A DNA stretch of 44,184 bases from contig JAICRZ010000004.1 in the NCBI GenBank assembly GCA_025937135.1, positions 1-44,184 on the forward strand, in the 5' to 3' direction. The DNA comes from Thermoleophilaceae bacterium (GTDB lineage Bacteria > Actinomycetota > Thermoleophilia > Solirubrobacterales > Thermoleophilaceae). Both the position numbers and the translations under genes were made by a program. Each line of letters opens with the position of its first letter. The first letter of the stretch is position 1. Below the pieces are notes generated by a model. The model was not told the origin of the DNA. It searched no databases and was given only the letters and a program-made list of their open reading frames with translations. Shown here piece after piece: positions 35,095-43,340 of this stretch.

Positions 35095-35952
35095 CTACCC
35101 CGGCATCGTCTCGCCGCCGATTGGGGCCAGCACCTCGCCCGTGTAGTAGCTCGAGAGCTGCTCGGAGGCGAAGAACACGTACGACGGTGCGATCTCGTCC
35201 GGCTGGCCCGCGCGTCCCATCGGCACCTGCGTGCCGAACTCCTTGACCTTCTCCTCCGGGAACGTGGCCACGATCAGCGGCGACCAGACCGGGCCCGGCG
35301 CCACGCAGTTCACGCGGATGCCGCGGTCCACGAGCGCCTGCGCCAGCGAGAAGGTGAGCACGTGGATCGCACCCTTCGTCGCGGAGTAGTCGATCAGCTC
35401 CTTGTTGCCGCGCAGCCCGTTCACCGACCCGGTGTTGATGATCGACGCGCCCTCCCCCATGTGCTTGAGAGCCTCGTGCGTGCTCCACCACGGGCCGTAG
35501 ACGTTCGTCCTGAACGTGCCCTCCCACTGCTCGGTCGTGATCTCGCCGGGATCGTCGACCGGCGTCTGGGTGCCGGCGTGGTTCACGAGGATGTCGATCC
35601 TGCCGAGCCTGTCGACCGTGTCGCGAACAATTCCGCGCGCCTCGTCCTCCCTCTGCACGTCGCAGCGCAGCGTGATCGCGCGCCGCCCCTCGGCCTCGAC
35701 GAGCGACCTGGTGTGCTCGGCGTCCGCGTCCTCCGACAGGTAGGCGATCGCCACGTCGGCGCCCTCCTTGGCGAACGCCGCGCACACCGCGCGCCCGATG
35801 CCCGAGTCGCCGCCCGTGACCAGCGCGACCTTGCCGTCGAGCTTGCCCGAGCCGGTGTAGCCGCGCATCTCGTCCTGCGGCTCCGGATCCATCTCGCCCT
35901 CGTGGCCGGGGCGCCCCTGTTGCTGCGGTGGGAATTCCTGTTCGTCTGACAT
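35095..35952 (-). CDS. SDR family oxidoreductase (general-stress type with N-terminal extension)
   Basis: VALVTGGDSGIGRAVCAAFAKEGADV, DILVNHAGTQ, YSATKGA; PPQQQGRPGHEGEMDPEP N-terminus. Confidence 0.92.
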   Translation of the reverse strand: MSDEQEFPPQQQGRPGHEGEMDPEPQDEMRGYTGSGKLDGKVALVTGGDSGIGRAVCAAFAKEGADVAIAYLSEDADAEHTRSLVEAEGRRAITLRCDVQREDEARGIVRDTVDRLGRIDILVNHAGTQTPVDDPGEITTEQWEGTFRTNVYGPWWSTHEALKHMGEGASIINTGSVNGLRGNKELIDYSATKGAIHVLTFSLAQALVDRGIRVNCVAPGPVWSPLIVATFPEEKVKEFGTQVPMGRAGQPDEIAPSYVFFASEQLSSYYTGEVLAPIGGETMPG

Positions 35953-35962
35953 GCCGGGCGGA

Positions 35963-36361
35963 CTACCCGGTTTCCGGCCCCGCGATCCCGAGCCGCGGCA
36001 TCTCGATCGCGGGGCAGCGGTCCATGACCACATCGAGCCCGGCCGTGCGCGCCCGCTCGGCCGCCGCCTCGTCCACCACGCCGAGCTGCATCCAGACGGC
36101 GCGCGCGCCGATGGCGATCGCCTCGTCCACGTGCGCGCCGGACTGGTCCGACCGGCGGAAGATGTCGACCACGTCGACCGGCTCGCCGACCTCGGCGAGT
36201 GAAGGCACCGCTGAATCCCACTTCGGGTTCACGCGGATCACGCGGTAGCCGCGCGACTCCAGCATCGCCGCGATCCGGTGGCTGTCGCGGAACGCCTCCG
36301 GGGAGGCGCCCACGACAGCCCAGGTGCGCATCGCGAGCGCCCTGCGGATCGCGTCTTCCAC
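35963..36361 (-). CDS. CoA-binding domain protein (YccU-like)
   Basis: RTWAVVGASPEAFRDSHRIAAMLESRGYRVIRVNPK...GARAVWMQLGVVDEAAAERARTAGLDVVMDRCPAIE; GTG start overlaps upstream stop by 1 nt. Confidence 0.85.
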   Translation of the reverse strand: MEDAIRRALAMRTWAVVGASPEAFRDSHRIAAMLESRGYRVIRVNPKWDSAVPSLAEVGEPVDVVDIFRRSDQSGAHVDEAIAIGARAVWMQLGVVDEAAAERARTAGLDVVMDRCPAIEMPRLGIAGPETG

Positions 36362-37983
36362 TACTTGACGATGATCGTCTGGTGCATCTGCGTGGGGTGC
36401 AGAGTGCAGATGACCTTGTACTTGCCGCGCTTGCGCAGCTTGCGCGCGAACCTGTAATCGGTCGACGCGTAGTCGGAATGGAAGTGCTTCACGCCCTTCG
36501 GCGCGCGCTTGAGCTTCACGTCGTGCGTGTCGCCGTTGCTCGCGAGCCACTTCCAGGTGATCTTCGTCCCGCGCGACACGGTCAGCTTGCCCGGCGACAG
36601 GAAGTAGTCGCCCACCTTGACCGTGCGCCCGTGGCCGGCGGCCGACGCCGTGGCCGCCACCACACGCCGCGCCGTCTTCACCGCGCTGCCCGGGTCGAAG
36701 CCCTTCGTCCAGTGCTCGAGCGCGTTGTAGCCCGGCTTGGCCGCGTGCGGGTTGCGGATCCAGTTCTGCTCCGGCGGGTCGGTCGCCCACTTGATGGTGA
36801 GGTCCCGCTCGTCCTGGCGGAAGTGGTTGGGAGTCGGGCCGGGGCACGGTGCGAACACCGAGTTGTCCTGCGGCTCGTTCACCGTCGTCGTGGCGTTGTC
36901 CTGGAAGCAGTTGCCGTTGCCGGAGCCGTCGTAGAACAGGTCACGCCCGTTCTTGTCGGTTCCGCCGAGGCCCAGCTGGTTCCCGATCACCTGGTTGCTC
37001 TCGAGCGACGCTGCGTCCTTCTGCTGGAGCACGAACTGCTCGATCGCGCCGATGCCGACCAGGTAGTTGCCGTACACGCGGTTGTTCTGCACAACGTTGC
37101 GGTGGCCACCGAACAGCAGGATCCCGACACCCGTCGGGTACGGGAAGCTGGTGGCCGAAGCGCGCAGCTTGAACGGCGCGCCCGCGTGGTAGTTGAAGTT
37201 GTTCCAGAACACGTCGTTGTCGGCGATCACGTTGTCCTCGGCCGGCGGGTACTTCTCCGAGTCGAGCGCGTTCGGGACGATGCCCGTGCCGTTGTCGAAG
37301 AACTTGCTCTTCGTGATCGTCACGTAGCGCATGTTGGTGCCGGACCAGCCGATCACGTTGCCCCACGAGGTGACGTTCTTGACGATCGAGCGCTTCGGCT
37401 TCACCTGCTTCGGCGTCTGCCCGATGTAGAAGCCGCCGTCGTTGTTGTAGTACGCCTCCGAGTCGGTGATCCGGCCGCCCTTCGAGTTGAAGGCGTAGAT
37501 GCCGTAGACGCCGCCGTCGTGGGCGAGCAGGTGGTTGAAGTCGTACCCGTCGACGTTCAGCGCGAAGAAGCCGTTGCCCTTGTACCTGCGCGCCGACAGG
37601 CCGCTCAGCGTGACGTTGTTGGCGCCGTTGACGAAGACGGTGTTCTGCTTCTTCTTGCGGCCGTCGATCACGACCTTCTCGGGGTGGCGCTTGTCGCCGA
37701 CGAGCCGCAGCCACGCCTTCTTCCGGCCGCTGATCAGCACGCTCTCGCGGTAGGTGCCGTGGCCGATCTTGATCGTGTCGCCGGCCTTGGCCTTGTTCAC
37801 GGCCTTCTGGATCGACTTGATGCAGTGCTTGCCGTGCTTGCACACCTTGAGCGTCTTCGTGTGCTTCGGGCGCTTGCTGGGGCCACCCGGGTTGGACGGC
37901 GCGGGGTAATCCACGGCCATCGCGGTCGCGGGCACGAGCAGCGCTATCGCGAGCGCGGCCGTCCCTCCAATGCGAGTCCTCAA
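36361..37983 (-). CDS. Secreted right-handed beta-helix protein with C-terminal plastocyanin-like cupredoxin domain
   Basis: Signal peptide; repeated short turns (GNGFFALNVDGYDFNHLLAHDGGVYGIYAFNSKGGRITDSEAYYNNDGG...); C-term THDVKL...VICTLHPTQMHQTIIV gives His, Cys-His-Met ligand set. Confidence 0.8.
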   Translation of the reverse strand: MRTRIGGTAALAIALLVPATAMAVDYPAPSNPGGPSKRPKHTKTLKVCKHGKHCIKSIQKAVNKAKAGDTIKIGHGTYRESVLISGRKKAWLRLVGDKRHPEKVVIDGRKKKQNTVFVNGANNVTLSGLSARRYKGNGFFALNVDGYDFNHLLAHDGGVYGIYAFNSKGGRITDSEAYYNNDGGFYIGQTPKQVKPKRSIVKNVTSWGNVIGWSGTNMRYVTITKSKFFDNGTGIVPNALDSEKYPPAEDNVIADNDVFWNNFNYHAGAPFKLRASATSFPYPTGVGILLFGGHRNVVQNNRVYGNYLVGIGAIEQFVLQQKDAASLESNQVIGNQLGLGGTDKNGRDLFYDGSGNGNCFQDNATTTVNEPQDNSVFAPCPGPTPNHFRQDERDLTIKWATDPPEQNWIRNPHAAKPGYNALEHWTKGFDPGSAVKTARRVVAATASAAGHGRTVKVGDYFLSPGKLTVSRGTKITWKWLASNGDTHDVKLKRAPKGVKHFHSDYASTDYRFARKLRKRGKYKVICTLHPTQMHQTIIVK

Positions 37984-37993
37984 CTTCTCCTCC

Positions 37994-39070
37994 TCATGGT
38001 TCGACGATGTACCAGCCGGCCATCCCCATCGTCATGTGTGGTGACACGTGACAGTGATAGAGCCAGCGACCAGGGTTGTCCTCTTTCCAGCGTGCGGTGA
38101 TCGACTCGTTCGGTCCCACGGTGGGGCAGTCGACCGACACGCCGGAGGCGTCCTTCCAGCGGTGCCCGTGGATGTGGAAGGTGTGGAAAGCGGAGTCAGC
38201 GGCGTAGACGTGGAACGCCACGTCCTGCCCCACCTTCGCCCGCACGGTTGGCGTGTTGCCCGCGTAGCTGCGACCGTTGAAGCACTGGAGCATGCTGTCG
38301 ATGCCGGTGACCTGCGGCGGCAGGCTGTGCATCACGAGCGGCTGTTCGACGTCGGGCTTGCGGGCGCCCTTCTCGCGCACGACGACGAGTCCGAAGAGAC
38401 CGCGCAGCGAATTGATCACGTGGTTGGGACCATGGTCGTGGTAGGGCCAGGCGCCCACGGAGTCGGGCGTGCACTCGTACGTGTAGGTGAACTCCTCGCC
38501 GGGCGCGACGAAGCCGCCGGCGCGCGTGAAGTCGCCGAGGTAGGCGCCGTCGTACTCGGGGTTGTATCGGACGCCGTGCGGATGGACGGTCAGCGGCTGC
38601 TCGAAGTGGTCGTCGCCGTTGCGGAAGTGCACGACGATCGTGTCGCCGACCTCGCCCTCGAGCGTCGGGCCCGGCATCGAGGCTGCGCCGATCGGCTCGG
38701 CGAAGCCGTCGCTGTAGCGCTGGTAGACGAGCGCGCGGAAGGTGCGGCGACCGCGGATCGGGTGGTTCATCCACTCGTCGCGACCGCTGGGCGCCACGTT
38801 CCACTTCGCCGGGCGCGCCTGGAGCCAGTACTCGCGCTTCTGCCCGCCCGGCTGCGGCTGCGGCGTCTGGAAGGTGAGCTCGTCGACGGGGTCGCGCGCC
38901 GCCTTCGGCTTGGGCAGGCGACGCGCGAACGCATCGGCCTGCGCGACCTCGGCGGGCGTCGAGACCGCGAGCTTGTGGCCGCCGATGCCGCAGATCAGCG
39001 CGGCGCCGCCGAGGCCGAGAAAGCCGCGGCGGTCGAAGCCGGCAGGGGTGTGCGGGGGAAGCCCAGGCAT
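37994..39070 (-). CDS. Tat-exported two-domain multicopper oxidase
   Basis: Tat-like DRRGFLGLGG; copper motifs HPHG, YHDHG, HTFHIHGH, HCHVSPHMTMGM; start assigned at MPGLPP. Confidence 0.88.
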   Translation of the reverse strand: MPGLPPHTPAGFDRRGFLGLGGAALICGIGGHKLAVSTPAEVAQADAFARRLPKPKAARDPVDELTFQTPQPQPGGQKREYWLQARPAKWNVAPSGRDEWMNHPIRGRRTFRALVYQRYSDGFAEPIGAASMPGPTLEGEVGDTIVVHFRNGDDHFEQPLTVHPHGVRYNPEYDGAYLGDFTRAGGFVAPGEEFTYTYECTPDSVGAWPYHDHGPNHVINSLRGLFGLVVVREKGARKPDVEQPLVMHSLPPQVTGIDSMLQCFNGRSYAGNTPTVRAKVGQDVAFHVYAADSAFHTFHIHGHRWKDASGVSVDCPTVGPNESITARWKEDNPGRWLYHCHVSPHMTMGMAGWYIVEP

Positions 39071-39080
39071 GCGGTGGCGC

Positions 39081-39117
39081 CGCGCGCACACTCGCCCCCC
39101 GCGTTAGCGTGCGCGCG
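39081..39117. other. 9-bp inverted repeat CGCGCGCAC / GTGCGCGCG (possible hairpin)
   Basis: Perfect arms 39081-39089 and 39109-39117 in the gap between the downstream membrane gene and the multicopper oxidase. Confidence 0.5.
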
Positions 39118-39122
39118 CCAGA

Positions 39123-39554
39123 TCACTGTAACCCACGAACGCGCGAATCGGAGCGCGTTTTGGGCAACAGGATCACTGCGATGAGGATCGGCAGCGCAAG
39201 CCCGATGAGGCTGAGGATGTTGTCGGCCGTCGACAGCGGCGCGGTCGCTGTCAGGTGGTAGATCAGGTGCGGCAGGCCCGAGACGATCGCCGCCACGAGC
39301 GCCGCCTGCACGACGCGCCGGTCGAGCGTGACGAGCGCGAACAGCACCACCACGAGCAGGCCGAGGTCGAAGGCGCCCACGTCGCGCACGAGGTGCTCGT
39401 CATAGGGGCCGAGCGGCGACACCCACGAGCTCGTGCCCGGGAAGTCGTCGTAGAACGAGCGCGGCGCGGCCGTGGCCCAGATGCCCACCCAGGCGGGCGG
39501 GATCGCGAGGATCGCCAGGCCCGGCCGCATGACGCGTCTCGTTGTGGGGTCCAT
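39123..39554 (-). CDS. Four-TM-like small membrane protein
   Basis: MDPTTRRVMRPGLAILAIPPAWVGIWATAAPRSFYDDFPG... with hydrophobic segments; ATG 39554. Confidence 0.7.
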   Translation of the reverse strand: MDPTTRRVMRPGLAILAIPPAWVGIWATAAPRSFYDDFPGTSSWVSPLGPYDEHLVRDVGAFDLGLLVVVLFALVTLDRRVVQAALVAAIVSGLPHLIYHLTATAPLSTADNILSLIGLALPILIAVILLPKTRSDSRVRGLQ

Positions 39555-39562
39555 CGGCTTGG

Positions 39563-39646
39563 TCAGGCGGTGACTGTCACCTTCGCCGTAGCGTAGGCCG
39601 AAGCCATCACCAGCGCCGCCATCGTCATCGTCGTGATCCTGTTCAT
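39563..39646 (-). CDS. Candidate 27-aa small protein MNRITTMTMAALVMASAYATAKVTVTA
   Basis: SD GGAGGTGCGAG-ATG; ATGA overlap with GH31 stop; next gene's ATG 8 nt downstream; absent from supplied ORF track. Confidence 0.55.
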   Translation of the reverse strand: MNRITTMTMAALVMASAYATAKVTVTA

Positions 39647-42210
39647 CTCGCACCTCCGTTGGGTTGGTCAACGGTGCGAGTGTCGGCCGCGCGCGTTGCG
39701 TGGTGGTTGCGGCGACGTTGCACGCGGGTGCGCGGGCGCCCCTTGTGGCAGCCGACATAGCGCCGCACGCTGACCGTGCGCGGGCCGCGCGCCCAGCGCG
39801 CGACGATCCGGACGGTGAAGCGCCCGCGCGGCAGGCGCCGGAGCGTCACCCGCCTCACGCGGTGCCCTCGCACCACGTGCCGCCGCTTGCCGTTCACGAA
39901 GATCGTCACGCGCACGATGCGGCCGCGGCGCGGCTGGTGGATGCGGAACGAGAACTTGCGCCGGTCGACGCACGCCCGTCGTGACGGCCCGAACGGCTGC
40001 GTGCCGCAGCGGAAGAAGTACGGCAGCCGCGCGAGCGGCGCCGCAACGGTTGCGTGGCGCGGGCCGCTGTAGCGCTCGCCCGTGTCACCCGCCTCCCAAC
40101 AGCCCTTCGGGAAGTAGACGTCGCGCGACGACGCCCCCTCGGTGACCACCGGCGCCGACAGCACGTCGGGGCCCAGCAGCCACTCCTGGTCCTGCCTGGC
40201 GGCCTCGGGGTCATTCGGATAGGCGAGCCAGAGCGGACGCGTGAGCGGCACGCCGGTGCGCGCGGCGGACTTCCACCAGCGCAGGATGTACGGCGCGGCG
40301 CGGTCGTGCAGCGCGGAGATGCGCTTGTACAGCGCGACCGTCTCGACATCGTATGACCACGGCGTGTGCGTGCCCGCGGAGATCGAGCCGTGCAGCCGGA
40401 AGATCGGCGACAGCGCCGACCACTCCGCCCAGCGGATCAGCAGCTCCTTCGTGGTCGGCTGGTAGGGGCCGATGTCAAAGTAGCCGCCGATGTCGGCGTT
40501 GAAGCCGTAGGCGCCGCCCACAGCACGGTTGAGCATGTCGGTGGTGAGCGAGGCGAGGCCCGATGAGCGGCTCCAGTCGGTCGTCTCGTCGCCGGGGAAG
40601 TTCGACGTCTCCGACGCCGGCGAGCCGGGCGTGCCGCTGTAGCCGGCGCGGGTGTACCAGAAGAAGGTGCGGCCGGGATGCTCGCGGCGGTAGCGGTCGA
40701 GGATGCCGCGCGTGAGCGCGTGGTAGAGCACGGGATAGCGGTTGTGCATCTCCGCGCCGGTCGAGCCGTCGGCAAAGCGCATGTCCACCTGCACCTGCTC
40801 GCCGAAGTCCTGCATGAAGCCGTCGGCGCCGAGGTCGAGCGCGCGCCGGATGCGCGATTCCCACCAGCGCCGCGCGTCCGGGTTGGTCACGTCGAGCAGG
40901 ACCGCCGGCTGGTTGAAGTTGTCGACGAACTCGTACGGCTGCCCCGTCGGCGTCTTCGCCGCCCAGCCGTTGCTCGTGAGCGTCGCGTAGCCGTCGGGGT
41001 CGTTGGTGCCGCTCTTCTGCTGGTCGAAGAAGGGCCGGTAGTAGACGAGCGCCTTGATGCCGAGCGCGTGAAGCTGCTCGATCATGTGCCGCAGCGTCGC
41101 GTCGTCGTAGTACCACCAGCCTTCGATCCGGTACGCGCCGATCTGGATGTCGCCCGCGCGGATGTGCTTCAGGTCGTCCTCGAAGTGCGCCTGGTAGCCG
41201 GCGGCGCTGTCGCTCGGATAGCCCACCTCGCGGTCGAGCTGGCCGCGCAGGGCCCACGCCGGCGGCGGGCGGTGGCGGCCACCCGCGGCCGTGAGGCTCG
41301 CCATCGCCTTCGGCCCGGGCGCGACGAGGTACGAGAGCTCCCGGGCGCCGGCGGACACCTGCCACGCATCCGGCCTGTCGGAAGCCATGCGCCAGCGCGA
41401 GATCTCGTCGCGCGTGAGCATGAACCCGTACGGCCGTGAGGAGACGAACTGCGACTGGATCCAGTAGGCCGCCGTGGCGCCGTTCGGGAACAGATAGCCC
41501 TGGCCGCCGGTTCCGGGCGTCGCGCTGATGCCCGGCTGGAGGGCGCCCGCCCCCACGTTCTCCTGCTCGATCCAGTTGTAGAAGTCCGCGCCGCGCTGGT
41601 CGATCGAGTTGTGGCGTCCGCCGAAGCCGTGGAACGCCTCGTCGGGGCCCGACGCGAACGAGTCGCCGATCGTCACCACGCCGTCGCTCGGCGTCGGCTT
41701 CACGTCCACCACCAGCGTCCCGCTCGGACCCGGGTGGATTCCGACGATCAGGCGCCGGCCGCTCGGGTCGCTGGTCGAGACCGTGAGCTGGACGCCCTGC
41801 CCGTCCGGCTGCGCAGCCACGACGTCCCGCGCCGAGTAGATGACGCCCGCCTCCGTGCCGGACAGCGCGTTGCCGTTCCACTGCGTGCCCGGATACTGGA
41901 ACTCGCGCGACGCCCCGACCGTGAACTGGAGCGGCGCGTAGAGGGCCGGCCGCGTCTGCGTGTCGTTGCCGAGCGGGATCGGCTGCGGCGTCGGCGCTAT
42001 CGGCTGCGGCTGCTGGCCGCTGTTCGCGACCTCCTGGAGGTCGGTCGCGCCGGCGTGTGTGAAGGCCATCCGGAACGGGTGGCGATCGATGACGGCGCTC
42101 GCGTCGCCCGCACCCACCACCACGCGCTGATCGCCGATGCTGACCGCAGCGTGCGCGGCACATGGTGCGGCCAGCAGGGCGCCCGTGATGCACGCGAGGA
42201 GCAGTCGCAC
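39643..42210 (-). CDS. Secreted GH31-family glycoside hydrolase
   Basis: Signal peptide from GTG 42210; GADGFMQDFGEQV nucleophile motif, RAGYSGTPG, NADIGGY, R-rich C-terminal extension. Confidence 0.88.
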   Translation of the reverse strand: MRLLLACITGALLAAPCAAHAAVSIGDQRVVVGAGDASAVIDRHPFRMAFTHAGATDLQEVANSGQQPQPIAPTPQPIPLGNDTQTRPALYAPLQFTVGASREFQYPGTQWNGNALSGTEAGVIYSARDVVAAQPDGQGVQLTVSTSDPSGRRLIVGIHPGPSGTLVVDVKPTPSDGVVTIGDSFASGPDEAFHGFGGRHNSIDQRGADFYNWIEQENVGAGALQPGISATPGTGGQGYLFPNGATAAYWIQSQFVSSRPYGFMLTRDEISRWRMASDRPDAWQVSAGARELSYLVAPGPKAMASLTAAGGRHRPPPAWALRGQLDREVGYPSDSAAGYQAHFEDDLKHIRAGDIQIGAYRIEGWWYYDDATLRHMIEQLHALGIKALVYYRPFFDQQKSGTNDPDGYATLTSNGWAAKTPTGQPYEFVDNFNQPAVLLDVTNPDARRWWESRIRRALDLGADGFMQDFGEQVQVDMRFADGSTGAEMHNRYPVLYHALTRGILDRYRREHPGRTFFWYTRAGYSGTPGSPASETSNFPGDETTDWSRSSGLASLTTDMLNRAVGGAYGFNADIGGYFDIGPYQPTTKELLIRWAEWSALSPIFRLHGSISAGTHTPWSYDVETVALYKRISALHDRAAPYILRWWKSAARTGVPLTRPLWLAYPNDPEAARQDQEWLLGPDVLSAPVVTEGASSRDVYFPKGCWEAGDTGERYSGPRHATVAAPLARLPYFFRCGTQPFGPSRRACVDRRKFSFRIHQPRRGRIVRVTIFVNGKRRHVVRGHRVRRVTLRRLPRGRFTVRIVARWARGPRTVSVRRYVGCHKGRPRTRVQRRRNHHATRAADTRTVDQPNGGAR

Positions 42211-42250
42211 GCGCCCGCAAGCTACGCGCCGCGAGCGGCGCCCGCGCCGC

Positions 42251-42448
42251 TTATGCAGGCGCGGCGGGCTGCGTCGTGGGCTCGGCGGTCGTCTGCGGCC
42301 GGGCGAAAAGGCGCGCCGGCGTCGCGGACAGGTAGACCTTCGACTGCACGCCGTGCTTGGCCGCGCAGCGTGGGCAGTACTCCGGCGTAAGCGCGTCGTC
42401 ACGGAGCCGGACCGTCAGCCGGCAGCGCGGACAGTTCACATACGACAT
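42251..42448 (-). CDS. Small zinc-ribbon protein
   Basis: CPRC...YCPRC double CxxC, acidic/AP-rich tail. Confidence 0.65.
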   Translation of the reverse strand: MSYVNCPRCRLTVRLRDDALTPEYCPRCAAKHGVQSKVYLSATPARLFARPQTTAEPTTQPAAPA

Positions 42449-42470
42449 CTCTTCTCCCTGTGACCCAGCG

Positions 42471-42518
42471 GGGACCACATGTCCCGCAACAAGTCCCCCG
42501 CCCCTCACGTAGGGGGAC
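42471..42518. promoter_or_regulatory. Clustered GGGAC/GTCCC inverted repeats in divergent intergenic region
   Basis: GGGAC-CACAT-GTCCC (42471-42485) followed by GTCCCCC-12 nt-GGGGGAC (42493-42518). Confidence 0.5.
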
Positions 42519-42582
42519 ACGGATAGTAGCCGAGCGCACAAGGTCTGAAAACCCCCCGGTTGTGGGAGAGTGCCGACTTCGC

Positions 42583-43251
42583 GTGCTGCTGCTCTTCGAC
42601 ATCGACGGCACCCTCGTGCGCACGCGTCCGCTGACCCACCAGCAGGCGATGGCGCGCGCGGCGGTGGAGGTGTTCGGCCTCCCGCCGGAGACCGACGAGG
42701 CTTCGGTGCGCGCTGTCGAGCCGTGGGGCAAGACCGACCGCTGGATCCTCCGCGAGCTGCTCGAGGCGAACGGCGTGGGCGCGCCGGGCGAGGACGAGCT
42801 CGCGCGCTGGGAGCGGGCGGCGTGCGCGGCCTACGACGAGCTCGAGGACGGCTCGCCCACCGACGGCGACCGCCGCACCGCAGAGGTGCTCGAGCGCCTG
42901 CGCGGCGCCGGCCACCGGCTCGCGCTCGTGACCGGCAATCTCGAGCCGATCGCGCGTCGCAAGCTCGCGCGCCGCGGCCTGGGCGACGCGTTCCCCTCCG
43001 GGCAGGGCGGGTTCGGCTCGGACGCCGAGGACCGCGCCGAGCTGGTCCGGCTCGCGCGCGAGCGCGCCGGCTCGCCGCCGCTCGCCGAGGTGGTCCTGAT
43101 CGGTGACACCCCGAACGACGTCGCCGCCGGGCTGACGGCCGGCGTGCGGACGATCGGCGTGGCGAACGAGCGCTACGACAGGGCCGCGCTGCTCGCCGCA
43201 GGCGCGGACGCCGTGGTCGACGAGCTGGACGAGCTCGAACCGCTGCTCTGA
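42583..43251 (+). CDS. HAD family hydrolase (phosphoglycolate phosphatase-like)
   Basis: LLLFDIDGTLV, LALVTGNLEPIARRKL, VVLIGDTPNDVAAG; GTG start. Confidence 0.9.
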   Translation: MLLLFDIDGTLVRTRPLTHQQAMARAAVEVFGLPPETDEASVRAVEPWGKTDRWILRELLEANGVGAPGEDELARWERAACAAYDELEDGSPTDGDRRTAEVLERLRGAGHRLALVTGNLEPIARRKLARRGLGDAFPSGQGGFGSDAEDRAELVRLARERAGSPPLAEVVLIGDTPNDVAAGLTAGVRTIGVANERYDRAALLAAGADAVVDELDELEPLL

Positions 43252-43340
43252 CGCCCGAATCGCAGCTACGGCTATTGAACGGACATCGCGGTCAAGCGCG
43301 GGGGGCGGTGCGCCGATAGCCCATCCGAGGGGTGCACACC

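Noticed and set aside
36199-38100. 633-aa plus-strand ORF
   Set aside because: Antisense to the beta-helix/cupredoxin gene, whose frame is clearly supported by protein-like sequence and signal peptide.
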